This document shows, one piece after another, positions 51,334 through 60,987 of a stretch of DNA of 64,000 bases (the first letter of the stretch is position 1; the number at the start of each line of letters is the position of its first letter). Source of the DNA: Streptomyces violascens (GTDB taxonomy: Bacteria > Actinomycetota > Actinomycetes > Streptomycetales > Streptomycetaceae); the NCBI RefSeq assembly GCF_014649955.1, contig NZ_BMUA01000012.1, positions 124,001-188,000 of the forward strand, read 5' to 3'. Position numbers and translations under genes: made by a program. The notes beneath the pieces were generated by a model that saw only the letters and a program-made list of their open reading frames with translations, had not been told where the DNA came from and made no database searches.

Positions 51334-51671
51334 CCCGCCATAGTGCCCCAAGCCCGTCCGACCCGAACCAGGATTCGGACGCGCAGGTGGGCCGGGGGCC
51401 ACGAAGGGGGTAGCGTGACAGGCGCGCCGCCCGCGGCTGCCCAAGGCCGCGCGCCTCTCCGCGATCCCGCAGAATGGATCGTAGAAGGTGCGCCTCCACG
51501 CTCATACGGAGCAAGGGGGACTCCCTTGGTCAGTGAAACTGGACAGCCGCTGGGCAGTTGATCGCCCGGGCGCGGACGTTGACGCGGCCCCCTGGTCCGC
51601 TCCGCCCGCCACCCGTACGCATTCGGCTCCCCGGCGCACCCGTGAGACGGCGTAGGAGAGAAGCGAGACCT
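51334..51671. other. Intergenic region between divergent MFS and DUF3027 genes
   Basis: A 338-base stretch holding the promoters of the two divergent genes. Frames here lack convincing starts and composition. A short GGGGGACTCCC near 51514 is the only palindrome of note. Confidence 0.4.
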
Positions 51672-52586
51672 GTGAGTGCTGCGACGACGCGAAGCCGTAC
51701 CCCTGACCGCCTGTGCGCCGAGGCGGTCGACCTAGCCCGCGAGGCGGCGGAGGAAGCCGCCGCACCCGGTGTGGTCGGCGAGCATGTGGCCCTGGTTTCG
51801 GAGGGCGACCGGGTCGTCACGCACTTCTTCGAGTGCAAGGAGTTCGGCTACCGGGGCTGGCGCTGGGCGGTGACCGTCGCCCGGGCGTCGCGCGCCAAGC
51901 TGGTCACCCTGGACGAGACGGTCCTGCTGCCCGGCCCGGACGCGCTGCAGGCACCGGAGTGGGTGCCGTGGAGCGAGCGCCTTCGCCCGGGCGACATGGG
52001 CCCCGGCGACCTGCTGCCCACCGAGGCCGACGACCTGCGCCTGGAGCCGGGGTACTCCGGCGAGGACGCGCCGCCGCCCAACTCCGTGGTCTCCGAGGAG
52101 ATGGCCGAGCGGGTCGACGCGGAGGACGCCGAGCTGTCCGACCTGGAGGCCCCTGCGGCCACCGCGCGCGGCTCCGTCGCGGCCGTCGCCGAGGAACTCG
52201 GCATGCGGCGGGCGCGGGTCCTTTCCCGGTACGGGCTGCACACGGCGGCCGACCGGTGGGAGGAGTCCTTCGGCGGCAAGACCGCGATGGCTCAGGCGGC
52301 GCCGGCCTCGTGCGTGTCCTGCGCGTTCCTCGTCCCGATCGCGGGATCGCTCTCCCAGGCGTTCGGGATCTGCGCCAACGAATTCGGTCCTGCGGACGGG
52401 CGTGTCGTGGCGCTGGACTACGGCTGCGGGGGCCACTCCGAGGCGGCGGTCATGCCGAAGCCGCCCCGTCCGGCGCCGCCGGTCCTGGACACGGTGGCCC
52501 CCGACGTCCTGGCCCTGCGGCCCCCGCGCGAGGGCTCCGTCCCGGACACCGCGCCGGACGCGACGGAGGATCTGGGCCACTCGTAG
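51672..52586 (+). CDS. DUF3027 protein with zinc-binding cysteine cluster
   Basis: A 304-residue soluble protein of the DUF3027 family, almost restricted to actinobacteria. The core VGEHVALVSEGDRVVTHFFE, CKEFGYRGWRWAVTVARASR is the family signature. Near residues 215-255, CVSCAFLVPIAG, GICANEFGP and YGCGGH supply four or five Cys/His ligands for a metal. The tail is Pro-rich. GTG 51672 is the start; GGAGAG is 17 bases upstream and somewhat far. Its function is unknown; it sits near menaquinone genes and an MFS gene in a conserved block. Confidence 0.82.
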   Translation: MSAATTRSRTPDRLCAEAVDLAREAAEEAAAPGVVGEHVALVSEGDRVVTHFFECKEFGYRGWRWAVTVARASRAKLVTLDETVLLPGPDALQAPEWVPWSERLRPGDMGPGDLLPTEADDLRLEPGYSGEDAPPPNSVVSEEMAERVDAEDAELSDLEAPAATARGSVAAVAEELGMRRARVLSRYGLHTAADRWEESFGGKTAMAQAAPASCVSCAFLVPIAGSLSQAFGICANEFGPADGRVVALDYGCGGHSEAAVMPKPPRPAPPVLDTVAPDVLALRPPREGSVPDTAPDATEDLGHS

Positions 52587-52616
52587 GGGCCTTTGCGGCG
52601 CCGGGCTCCCCGACCT

Positions 52617-53100
52617 CCTGGGGGGTTTGCGCGCCCTCCCGCCCGTGCAGGGGGTTGAGAGGTTGAGCCCTGGGGGCTGTGCCCCCAGACCCCTTGCGGG
52701 GACTTCGTCCCCTGCGCCCCTTTCCGGGGCTCCGCCCCGGACCCCGTTCGCGCCTGAAGGGCGCTCGTCCTCAATCGCCGGACGGGCTGGGTATGCCCGC
52801 ATGGCCCGTACGCAAGAGACCGGCCGGGATCGACCCTGCCAGGGGCGCGGGGAACTGCGCGAGCAACCACCCACGGTCCGCAGTCGAAAGCGTCCACCGT
52901 TGGACGGGCTGAGGATGCCGCCCCGGCCGGGATCGACCCTGCCAGGGGCGTGGGGAACTGCGCGAGCAACCACCCACGGTCCGCAGCTGAAAGCGTCCAC
53001 CGTTGGACGGGCTGAGGATGCCGCCCCGGCCGGGATCGACCCTGCCAGGGGCGTGGGGAACTGCGCGAGCAACCACGCACGGTCCGCAGCCGAATGACCC
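52617..53100. repeat. Composite repeat region with three 103-bp tandem units
   Basis: A near-copy of 25770-26400. The GC-rich leader (about 52622-52823) differs at only a handful of positions from 25770-25970. GGAACTG cores start at 52851, 52954 and 53057, again exactly 103 apart. Orientation is the same, so the two loci are direct repeats about 26.8 kb apart. The rest to 53323 is intergenic GC-rich sequence with no gene. Confidence 0.85.
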
Positions 53101-53323
53101 CATCACATCCCGCATCCCCCGGAGGGTTTAGGGAAGGGGCGGGGAGGGGCCTTCCGGGGTCTGGGGCGGAGCCCCAGCGCAGCCCCCGCAGAGGCGACCC
53201 CCGCCCCGGAGGGGCACACCGGGCACGGGCGGGGTGGGGGAAATTGAAGGACCGCGGCCGACGCGCGGTACCTTCGGCCCGCAGCCCCGGCACCCGCGGG
53301 GGCAGGACAGAGCGGAGTACGGC

Positions 53324-56300
53324 GTGATCGTCAAGGCGATGGCGGCCGAAGGGGCCGACCCCTTCGGGACGGCGCGGCTGCGGCGCGGAGTCCTGAACGC
53401 CTGGGGCGCGGGCCCGGCCAGATTCCGCGAGGACGCCAACGCCGAGGAGGACCTCGCACTGGGCGGCTACCGCGACCGCCTCGTCGTGGAGCTCGCCCAG
53501 AACGCCGCCGACGCAGCCGCCCGGGCGCGCACCACCGGCCGGCTCCGGCTGACCCTGCACCCCGCCACCCACGACACCCCCGCCCTGCTGGCCGCCGCCA
53601 ACACCGGCGCCCCCCTGGACGCGCTCGGCGTCGAGTCGCTGTCCACCCTGCGCGCCAGCGCCAAGCGCGCCGACACCGAGGTGGCCGTGGGCCGGTTCGG
53701 CGTCGGGTTCGCCGCGGTGCTCGCCGTCAGCGACGAGCCCGCCGTGGTGGGACGTACCGGCGGCGTGCGCTGGTCGCTCGCCGAGGCCCGCGAACTGGCC
53801 GCCGACGCCGCCCGCGTCAGCCCCGGCCTGGGCGACGAGCTGCGCCGCCGCGACGGACACGTACCGCTGCTCAGGCTGCCGCTGCCCGCCGAGGGCGCCG
53901 CCCCCGAGGGGTACGACACCGTCGTGCTGCTCCCGCTGCGCGACGGCACCGCCGAGGATCTCGTACGCCGCCTCCTCGACGGCATCGACGACGCCCTCCT
54001 CCTCACCCTCCCCGGCCTGACCGAGATCGTCGTCGAAACGCCGGACGGGACAAGGGTGTTGAGGCGCGCCGTGCCCGCCGACGGCGGCGACGCCTACGTG
54101 CACATCGACGACAGCCGGGACGGAGTCGCTCATCGCTGGCGGGTCGTCAGCCATCACGGGCCGATCACCCCGGACCTGCTCGCCGACCGGCCCGTCGAGG
54201 AGCGGCTGCGGCCGCACTGGACGGTGACCTGGGCGGTCCCGGTGGACGAGGACGGCGCGCCCGCGCGGCCCCGTACCGCCGCCGTCGTGCACGCGCCCAC
54301 CCCCACCGACGAGCCGCTCGGCATCCCCGCGCTGCTCATCGCCTCGTTCCCGCTGGACACCGCGCGCCGCCACCCCGCACCCGGCCCGCTCACCGACTTC
54401 CTGGTGCAGCGCGCGGCCGACGCGTACGCCGAACTGCTCGGTGCCTGGCGGCCGGTGTCGGCCGGCACCGTCGACCTGGTGCCCGGCCCGCTCGGCCGGG
54501 GCGAGCTGGACGGCGCCCTGCGCGCGGCGGTCCTGGAGCGGCTGCCCCGCGTCGCGTTCCTGGCGCCCGCCGCGCCCACCGAGGAACTCGTCGCGCTGCG
54601 CCCGTTCGAGGCGGAGGTCGTCGAGGGCGCGGGCGCCGACACGGTGCGCGTCCTCGCCGAAGTCCTGCCCACCCTGCTGCCCGCCGGGCTCGAACGCCGC
54701 CCGGAACTGCGCACGTTGGAGGTCGGGCGGCTGCCGCTCGGCGACGCCATCGAGCGGATCGCCGGGGCGGAGCGGGCCCCCGAGTGGTGGTACCGGCTGT
54801 ACGACACGCTCGCCGGGGTCGACCCCGACCGGCTCTCCGGGCTCCCCGTGCCGCTCGCGGGCGGCCGCACCGTGATCGGCCCCCGCCAGATCCTGCTGCC
54901 GCTCTCCGACACCCCGGCCGACCTGGGCCGCCTCGGCCTGAAGGTCGCCCACCCGGACGCGGCCCACCCCCTGCTCGAAAAGCTCGGCGCGCTGCCCGCG
55001 ACCCCGCGCGCCGTTCTGACGACCCCTCAGGTGCGGGCGGCCGTCGCCGGCTCGCTCGACAGCGGCGAGATCTGGGACGAGGACGCCCTCGACGCGGACG
55101 AACTCGCCGACACCGTACTGATGTTGGTGCGCGAGGCGAACCTCTCGCCCGGCGACGAACCCTGGCTCGGCGCGCTCGCCCTGCCCGACGAGGACGGAGA
55201 GCTCGCCCCCGCCGGCGAACTCGTCCTGCCGGGATCGCCCTTCGCCTCCGTCATCCGTGAGGGTGAACTCGCCGAGGTCGACCGCGAGTTGGCGGACCGC
55301 TGGGGAGAGCAGCCGCTCACGGCGTGCGGGGTGTTGGCGACCTTCGCCCTCGTGCGCGCCACCGATGTCGTCCTGGACCCGGACGAACTGGAGCCCCGTG
55401 ACGGCGACTTCGCCGAACCGGACGACGCGGGTCTCCTGGACGCGGTGGACGTCTGGTGCGAAGACGCCCTGGACCGCCTCCCGGACTCGCCCGTGCCCCC
55501 GGTCGCCACGGAGATCATCGCGGTCCGGGACCTGGACCTGGTGGACGACGACTGCTGGCCGCAGGCCCTCGCCCTGCTCGCCCGGCCGCCGCTGCGGGAC
55601 GCCTTGATCCAGCCGGTGCGCGTCCTGCTGCCCGACGGCACGACCGAATCCGTACGCCCCTACACGGCCTGGTGGCTGCGCGACCACCCGGTCCTCGGCG
55701 GCCGCCGCCCCGCCGGCCTGCGCGCGGCGGGCTCCGACCCGCTGCTCGCCGGCCTGTACGAGCCCGCGGACGCGACGGGCTTCGACGACGCGCAGGTCCT
55801 GCGGGCGCTGGGGGTACGCACGTCGGTGCCGGCGCTGCTCGACGAGCCGGGGGGCGCGGCGGAGCTGCTCGGCCGCCTGGCGGACGGGACGCGCCCGGTG
55901 ACCGGGTCCCAACTCCACGCCCTGTACACGGCGTTGGCGGACCTGGACCCCGAACAGGTGACGCTGCCGGACGAACTGCGGGTGGTGGTGGACGGGGAGG
56001 TGCGGGTGGTCGACGCGTCGGAGGCCGTGGTCGCGGACGCACCGGACTTGTTGCCGCTCGCTGCCGGCCGCGCCCTGCTCCCGGTGGCCCCGGCCCGCGC
56101 GGCCGAACTCGCGGAACTGCTCCAGGTGGGGCGGCTGAGCGAGCTGGGGTCGGCGGAGGTGACGTCGACGGGCGTCGAGCACGAGGTGCCGGAGGCGGTA
56201 CGCGCTCTGCTGGGCCCGTCCACGCCTGCGACGTACGTCGAGCACGAGGAACTCCTGGCAGGCGGCGTGGAACTGGACTGGCGCCGCCCGGCCGACGGGG

Positions 56301-56443
56301 TGGTCCACGCGGCGACTCTGGAGGGCGTGGCAGCGGGCCTCGCCTGGGCGGCGGGCCAGTGGCCTCGCCGCTTCGAGGTGGCAGCGCTTTTGGAGGACCC
56401 CTCCAGGACGGATGAACTGGCCCGGGACCGCTGGTTCGACTAG
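53324..56443 (+). CDS. Large protein with N-terminal Hsp90/sacsin-type ATP-binding domain
   Basis: A 1039-residue protein starting at GTG 53324, with GGAG six bases upstream. The N-terminal GHKL/HATPase domain (residues 20-240) shows the N box YRDRLVVELAQNAADAAARA, a D(A/N)xG-like segment at AANTGAPLDALGVESLSTLR and the lid VGRFGVGFAAVLAVSDEP, as in sacsin and Hsp90-like chaperones. The remaining 800 residues have no domain I can name; they are acidic and rich in short strands and helices (EWWYRLYDTLAGVDPDRLSG, EIIAVRDLDLVDDDCW). This fits the sacsin-like ATP-binding proteins of Streptomyces, of unknown role. It has no visible partner gene and is convergent with a P-type ATPase. Confidence 0.78.
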   Translation: MIVKAMAAEGADPFGTARLRRGVLNAWGAGPARFREDANAEEDLALGGYRDRLVVELAQNAADAAARARTTGRLRLTLHPATHDTPALLAAANTGAPLDALGVESLSTLRASAKRADTEVAVGRFGVGFAAVLAVSDEPAVVGRTGGVRWSLAEARELAADAARVSPGLGDELRRRDGHVPLLRLPLPAEGAAPEGYDTVVLLPLRDGTAEDLVRRLLDGIDDALLLTLPGLTEIVVETPDGTRVLRRAVPADGGDAYVHIDDSRDGVAHRWRVVSHHGPITPDLLADRPVEERLRPHWTVTWAVPVDEDGAPARPRTAAVVHAPTPTDEPLGIPALLIASFPLDTARRHPAPGPLTDFLVQRAADAYAELLGAWRPVSAGTVDLVPGPLGRGELDGALRAAVLERLPRVAFLAPAAPTEELVALRPFEAEVVEGAGADTVRVLAEVLPTLLPAGLERRPELRTLEVGRLPLGDAIERIAGAERAPEWWYRLYDTLAGVDPDRLSGLPVPLAGGRTVIGPRQILLPLSDTPADLGRLGLKVAHPDAAHPLLEKLGALPATPRAVLTTPQVRAAVAGSLDSGEIWDEDALDADELADTVLMLVREANLSPGDEPWLGALALPDEDGELAPAGELVLPGSPFASVIREGELAEVDRELADRWGEQPLTACGVLATFALVRATDVVLDPDELEPRDGDFAEPDDAGLLDAVDVWCEDALDRLPDSPVPPVATEIIAVRDLDLVDDDCWPQALALLARPPLRDALIQPVRVLLPDGTTESVRPYTAWWLRDHPVLGGRRPAGLRAAGSDPLLAGLYEPADATGFDDAQVLRALGVRTSVPALLDEPGGAAELLGRLADGTRPVTGSQLHALYTALADLDPEQVTLPDELRVVVDGEVRVVDASEAVVADAPDLLPLAAGRALLPVAPARAAELAELLQVGRLSELGSAEVTSTGVEHEVPEAVRALLGPSTPATYVEHEELLAGGVELDWRRPADGVVHAATLEGVAAGLAWAAGQWPRRFEVAALLEDPSRTDELARDRWFD

Positions 56444-56458
56444 ACGCGCTGGTCCGGC

Positions 56459-56483
56459 CCCTCTCCCCTTGCAGGGGAGGGGG
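56459..56483. terminator. Hairpin between convergent genes
   Basis: A 10-bp stem (56459-56468 with 56474-56483, one G-U pair) with loop TTGCA, just past the stop of the large ATPase-domain gene and 12 bases before the stop of the convergent P-type ATPase gene. No clear T-run. Confidence 0.6.
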
Positions 56484-56495
56484 GCGGCTGATCCC

Positions 56496-58913
56496 CTAGT
56501 CGGGCCAGCGGCGTACGACCCAGCGCCATGCCAGCTCCAGCACCCCCGACGCCACCACCGCAATGCCGACGGCGGTCCACGGCATCACCGCCCCCACCAG
56601 CTTCAGCGCGAAGAAGTGCTGAAGCCACGGCACCGCCAGCACCAGCAGGAACGCCGCCCCCATGGCCACCACCAGCGCGATCCGCCACCACGTGTACGGG
56701 CGGGCGATGATCGCCAGGACCCACATCGAGACCAGGAACAGCGTCAGGGTCGTGACGCTGGTTTCCGCGTCCAGTTCGCCCGGTCCCGAGTAGTACGCCC
56801 GCGCGATCATGTACGTCACGAACGTGGCCACCGCCGCGATGACCCCGCTGGGGATCGCGTACCGCATCACCCTCCGCACGAAGTGCGGTTTGGCGCGCTC
56901 CTTGTTGGGGGCCAGGGCCAGGAAGAACGCCGGGATGCCGATCGTGAACGTCGAGAGGAGGGTCAGGTGGCGCGGCAGGAACGGGTACTCCACCTGCGAG
57001 CACACCACGAACACCGCAAGCAGGACCGAGTACACCGTCTTCGTCAGGAACAGCGTCGCCACCCGCGTGATGTTGCCGATCACCCGCCGGCCCTCCGCCA
57101 CCACCGACGGCAGGGTGGAGAAGCTGTTGTTGAGCAGGACGATCTGAGCCACCGCTCGCGTCGCCTCCGAGCCCGAGCCCATGCTCACACCGATGTCCGC
57201 GTCCTTGAGGGCCAGGACGTCGTTCACGCCGTCACCGGTCATCGCCACCGTGTGGCCGCGGGACTGGAGGGCCGCCACCATGTCGCGCTTCTGCTGCGGG
57301 GTGACCCGGCCGAAGACCGCGTTGGAGTCGAGGACGTCGGCCATCTCGGCCTGGTCGGCGGGGAGTTGGCGGGCGTCGACCGTGTTGGCCGCGCCGGGCA
57401 GGCCGAGCTTTCCGGCCACCGCGCCCACCGACACCGCGTTGTCGCCGGAGATGACCTTGGCCTTGACGTTCTGTTCCTCGAAGTAGCGCAGGGTGTCGGA
57501 CGCGTCGGGCCGCAGCCTCTGTTCGAGGACGACGAGCGCGCTGGCCTTGGCGTCGGAGGCGATGTCGGGGTCGTCGAGCTCGCGGGAGGCACGGGCGAGC
57601 AGCAGGACGCGCAGGCCCTTCTCGTTGAGCGTGTCGATCTCCGTCAGCGCCGGGTCGCCCGGCTTCAGGAGCACGTCGGGCGCGCCGAGGAGCCAGGTGC
57701 TGTTCTCGCCGTCGCCCTCGCTGAACGCGGCGCCGCTGTACTTGCGGGCGGAGGAGAACGGCAGCGACTCGGTGCACCGCCACACCTCGCTGTCCGGATA
57801 GGCGTCGATGATCGCCTGGAGGGAGGCGTTCGGGCGCGGGTCGGACTCGCCGAGCGCGCCGAGCACTTTGCGTACGTAGGCCTCGTCCGAGCCGTTGAGG
57901 GGGCGCAGCTCCGTGACGTCCATGCCGCCCTCGGTGAGCGTGCCCGTCTTGTCGAGGCACACCACGTCGACGCGGGCCAGGCCCTCGATCGCGGGCAGTT
58001 CCTGCACCAGGCACTGCTGGCGGCCGAGCCGGATGACGCCGATCGCGAAGGCGACCGAGGTCAGCAGCACGAGGCCTTCCGGGATCATCGGGACGATGCC
58101 GCCGACGGTGCGGGCGATGGAGTCCTTGAAGTTGTTGTCCTTGACCACGAGCTGGCTGATGACCAGGCCGAGCGCGGTCGGGATCATCATCCACGTGACG
58201 TACTTGAGGATGGTGGAGATGCCGCTGCGCAGCTCGGAGTGGACGAGGGTGAACCGGCTCGCCTCCTCGGCGAGTTGAGCCGCGTACGCCTCGCGGCCGA
58301 CCTTGGTGGCGGTGAACGCGCCGCCGCCCGCGACCACGAAGGCGCCCGACATCATCTTGTCGCCGGGCTTCTTCAGGACCGGGTCGGCCTCGCCGGTCAG
58401 GAGGGATTCGTCGACCTCCAGGCCGTCGGCCTCGACGGCCTCGCCGTCCACCACGATCTTGTCGCCGGGCCCGAGTTCGATGACGTCGCCGAGCACGATC
58501 TCGGAGGTGGAGATCTCGGCGGCCCGCCCGTCGCGCCGCACCGTGGGCTTCGCCTCGCCGATGACCGCGAGCCCGTCCAGGGTCTTCTTGGCGCGCATCT
58601 CCTGGATGATGCCGATGCCGGTGTTGGCGATGATCACGAAGCCGAAGAGGCTGTCCTGGATGGGCGCGACGACCAGCATGATCGCCCAGAGCACGCCGAT
58701 GATCGCGTTGAACCGGGTGAAGACGTTGCCGCGGACGATCTCCGCGGTGGACCGGCTGCTGCGGACCGGAACGTCGTTGACCTCGCCGCGCGCCACCCGT
58801 TCGGCGACCTCGGCCGTCGTCAGCCCGCCGGCCCGCCCCGCCGGAGCGGGCGGCTTCATGGGATGGACGGGGTCGAGCTCCGCCCCGGCGTCGATCTTGG
58901 CACGCTGCGTCAT
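56496..58913 (-). CDS. P-type cation ATPase, CtpE-like
   Basis: An 805-residue P-type ATPase of the P2-like, CtpE group, linked in mycobacteria to calcium uptake and cell-surface integrity. Motifs: ESLLTGEADPVLKKPGD (actuator), VPMIPEGLVLLTSVAFAIG (transport helix 4), VCLDKTGTLTEGGMDV (phosphorylated Asp), KVISGDNAVSVGAVAG and AMTGDGVNDVLALKDADIGV. Ten spans are likely. Start ATG 58913. No heavy-metal domain, so it is unlike CopA at 22340. Confidence 0.92.
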   Translation of the reverse strand: MTQRAKIDAGAELDPVHPMKPPAPAGRAGGLTTAEVAERVARGEVNDVPVRSSRSTAEIVRGNVFTRFNAIIGVLWAIMLVVAPIQDSLFGFVIIANTGIGIIQEMRAKKTLDGLAVIGEAKPTVRRDGRAAEISTSEIVLGDVIELGPGDKIVVDGEAVEADGLEVDESLLTGEADPVLKKPGDKMMSGAFVVAGGGAFTATKVGREAYAAQLAEEASRFTLVHSELRSGISTILKYVTWMMIPTALGLVISQLVVKDNNFKDSIARTVGGIVPMIPEGLVLLTSVAFAIGVIRLGRQQCLVQELPAIEGLARVDVVCLDKTGTLTEGGMDVTELRPLNGSDEAYVRKVLGALGESDPRPNASLQAIIDAYPDSEVWRCTESLPFSSARKYSGAAFSEGDGENSTWLLGAPDVLLKPGDPALTEIDTLNEKGLRVLLLARASRELDDPDIASDAKASALVVLEQRLRPDASDTLRYFEEQNVKAKVISGDNAVSVGAVAGKLGLPGAANTVDARQLPADQAEMADVLDSNAVFGRVTPQQKRDMVAALQSRGHTVAMTGDGVNDVLALKDADIGVSMGSGSEATRAVAQIVLLNNSFSTLPSVVAEGRRVIGNITRVATLFLTKTVYSVLLAVFVVCSQVEYPFLPRHLTLLSTFTIGIPAFFLALAPNKERAKPHFVRRVMRYAIPSGVIAAVATFVTYMIARAYYSGPGELDAETSVTTLTLFLVSMWVLAIIARPYTWWRIALVVAMGAAFLLVLAVPWLQHFFALKLVGAVMPWTAVGIAVVASGVLELAWRWVVRRWPD

Positions 58914-59019
58914 GATTTCGACGGTACGGCGGGAACGGCCGCTTCACCTGCCGGGACGGCCGAACATCCGACCCTGGTAGGAGGCGAATGGTCCTCTGGC
59001 GGTACGCAGGGCCCGGGAG

Positions 59020-59310
59020 TTACTGACTTTCGGCTCTTGCGCCCCGCTCGGCGTCGGCCGCCTGCTGTGCGGCATGCCGCTTGATCGCCGCGTCGCGGCC
59101 GCGGACGTACCAGATGCCGATGAGGCCGAGGCCGCCGCCGGCCAGGCAGGTCCACACCCACCACAGGTGGCCGTGGTCGTCGAACCAGCCGTAGAAGGGG
59201 AGCTGGACGAGGAAGAGGACGAACCAGAGGATCGTGCCGCCGGTGATGGTGGCGACCACGGGGCCCTCAAGGGGCTCCGGCGCCTCGTGCTTCGGTGTCC
59301 ACTTCGCCAT
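59020..59310 (-). CDS. DUF2530 membrane protein
   Basis: A 96-residue protein matching DUF2530: EAPEPLEGPVVATITGGTIL, then LFLVQLPFYGWFDDHGHLWW and VWTCLAGGGLGLIGIWYVRG. Two membrane spans and an Ala/Arg-rich tail. The family is small and limited to actinobacteria; function unknown. It is 106 bases upstream of the P-type ATPase gene on the same strand, so they may share a transcript. Confidence 0.9.
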   Translation of the reverse strand: MAKWTPKHEAPEPLEGPVVATITGGTILWFVLFLVQLPFYGWFDDHGHLWWVWTCLAGGGLGLIGIWYVRGRDAAIKRHAAQQAADAERGARAESQ

Positions 59311-59514
59311 GCGATCAGTGTAGGGCGCGGCTATTCACGGGAATCCGGTCTGCGGCTCGCCCAGTCGGCCCTTGGGTCTACGCGCGGAGATGGTGATCTT
59401 CGCCTTATGTATTCATACTGAAACGGCTTACGGCTGACTCATTCTGTTCGTTAAAACGTCCAAAGAAGTTCGGGTACGTGCCGTTTTCCTGCCCCTTCAC
59501 GACTGAGGTTCCGC

Positions 59515-60969
59515 ATGCCCTCCTCGGCCCCCGACAAGGTCGACGCCGCAGCTCAGCCGCCGGTACCCGCCCAGCCGACCAACGGCCTGGACCGCTACTT
59601 CAAGATCTCCGAGCGGGGCTCCACCATCGCCCGTGAGATCCGTGGCGGATTCGCGACCTTCTTCGCGATGGCGTACATCATCGTGCTGAACCCGATCATT
59701 CTCGGCAGCGCGAAGGACATGTACGGTCACCAGCTCAACAGCGGGCAGCTGGTCACCGCGACCGTGCTCACGGCGGCCTTCACCACGCTGCTCATGGGCG
59801 TCATCGGCAATGTGCCGATCGCGCTCGCGGCGGGGCTCGGCGTCAACACCGTGGTCGCGCTCCAGCTGGCGCCCCGGATGAGCTGGCCCGACGCCATGGG
59901 CATGGTCGTCCTGGCCGGCTTCGTGGTGATGATCCTGGTCGCCACCGGGCTGCGCGAGCGCGTCATGAACGCGGTGCCGCTCGGCCTGCGCAAGGGCATC
60001 GCGATCGGCATCGGCCTGTTCATCATGCTGATCGGCCTGGTCGACTCCGGCTTCGTCTCGCGCATCCCGGACGCCGCGCACACCACCGTGCCGCTGCAGC
60101 TCGGCGGCAACGGGCACCTGCTCGGCTGGCCGGTCCTGGTCTTCGTCCTCGGCGTGCTGCTCACGCTCGCGCTGATGGTCCGCAAGGTGCCCGGCGCGAT
60201 CCTGATCTCCATCGTGACGATGACGGTCCTCGCGATGATCATCAACGCGGTGGCCACCGTGCCGTCCTGGGGTCTGACCACCCCGAAGTGGCCGGGCAAC
60301 CCCGTCGACACCCCGGACTTCGGGCTCGTCGGCCAGGTCAGCCTCTTCGGCGGGTTCTCCAGGGTCGGCATCCTGACCGGCGTCCTCTTCGTCTTCACCG
60401 TGCTGCTCTCGTGCTTCTTCGACGCGATGGGCACGATCATGGGCGTCAGCGACGAGGCGGGCCTGACCGACTCCGAGGGCAACATGCCCGGCATGAACCG
60501 GGTCCTGTTCGTCGACGGCATCGCGGTCGCGGCGGGCGGCGCGTCGTCCTCGTCCGCCACCACCTGCTTCGTGGAGTCCACGGCGGGCGTCGGCGAGGGG
60601 GCGCGGACCGGGTTCGCGAACGTGGTCACCGGCGGGCTCTTCACCGTCTCCCTCTTCCTGACCCCGCTCGCCACGATGGTGCCCTCCCAGGCCGCCACCC
60701 CCGCGCTGCTCGCGGTCGGCTTCCTGATCCTGTCCGCCTCGATCAAGGAGATCGACTGGGCGGACTGGACGATTGCCATCCCGGCGTTCGTGACGATGCT
60801 GATGATGCCGTTCACGTACTCGATCACCAACGGCATCGGCATGGGCTTCATCACGTTCACGATGCTGCGGCTGGTGGCCGGACGTGCCCGCGAGATTCCG
60901 GTCGCGATGTACATCGTCTCGGCGGTGTTCGCCTTCTACTACCTGATGCCGGCGCTCGGACTCACGTAG
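59515..60969 (+). CDS. NCS2/AzgA-type purine permease (hypoxanthine/guanine)
   Basis: A 484-residue proton-coupled transporter of the AzgA/PbuG branch, with about 14 spans. The substrate-site block CFVESTAGVGEGARTG is diagnostic. Also present are FATFFAMAYIIVLNPIILGS, ALAAGLGVNTVVALQLAPRM and LLSCFFDAMGTIMGVSDEAG. It imports hypoxanthine, guanine or adenine. It begins at ATG 59515. The 204-base upstream region holds no clear regulatory motif. Confidence 0.95.
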   Translation: MPSSAPDKVDAAAQPPVPAQPTNGLDRYFKISERGSTIAREIRGGFATFFAMAYIIVLNPIILGSAKDMYGHQLNSGQLVTATVLTAAFTTLLMGVIGNVPIALAAGLGVNTVVALQLAPRMSWPDAMGMVVLAGFVVMILVATGLRERVMNAVPLGLRKGIAIGIGLFIMLIGLVDSGFVSRIPDAAHTTVPLQLGGNGHLLGWPVLVFVLGVLLTLALMVRKVPGAILISIVTMTVLAMIINAVATVPSWGLTTPKWPGNPVDTPDFGLVGQVSLFGGFSRVGILTGVLFVFTVLLSCFFDAMGTIMGVSDEAGLTDSEGNMPGMNRVLFVDGIAVAAGGASSSSATTCFVESTAGVGEGARTGFANVVTGGLFTVSLFLTPLATMVPSQAATPALLAVGFLILSASIKEIDWADWTIAIPAFVTMLMMPFTYSITNGIGMGFITFTMLRLVAGRAREIPVAMYIVSAVFAFYYLMPALGLT

Positions 60970-60987
60970 CCCGGCCCACCGCGCGGA

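Noticed and set aside
52418..56563. Minus-strand open frame of 1381 codons
   Set aside because: Antisense to the sacsin-like gene and running into the repeat region; low-complexity composition.
56412..59084. Plus-strand open frame of 890 codons
   Set aside because: Antisense to the CtpE-like gene; His/Arg/Asp-rich shadow.
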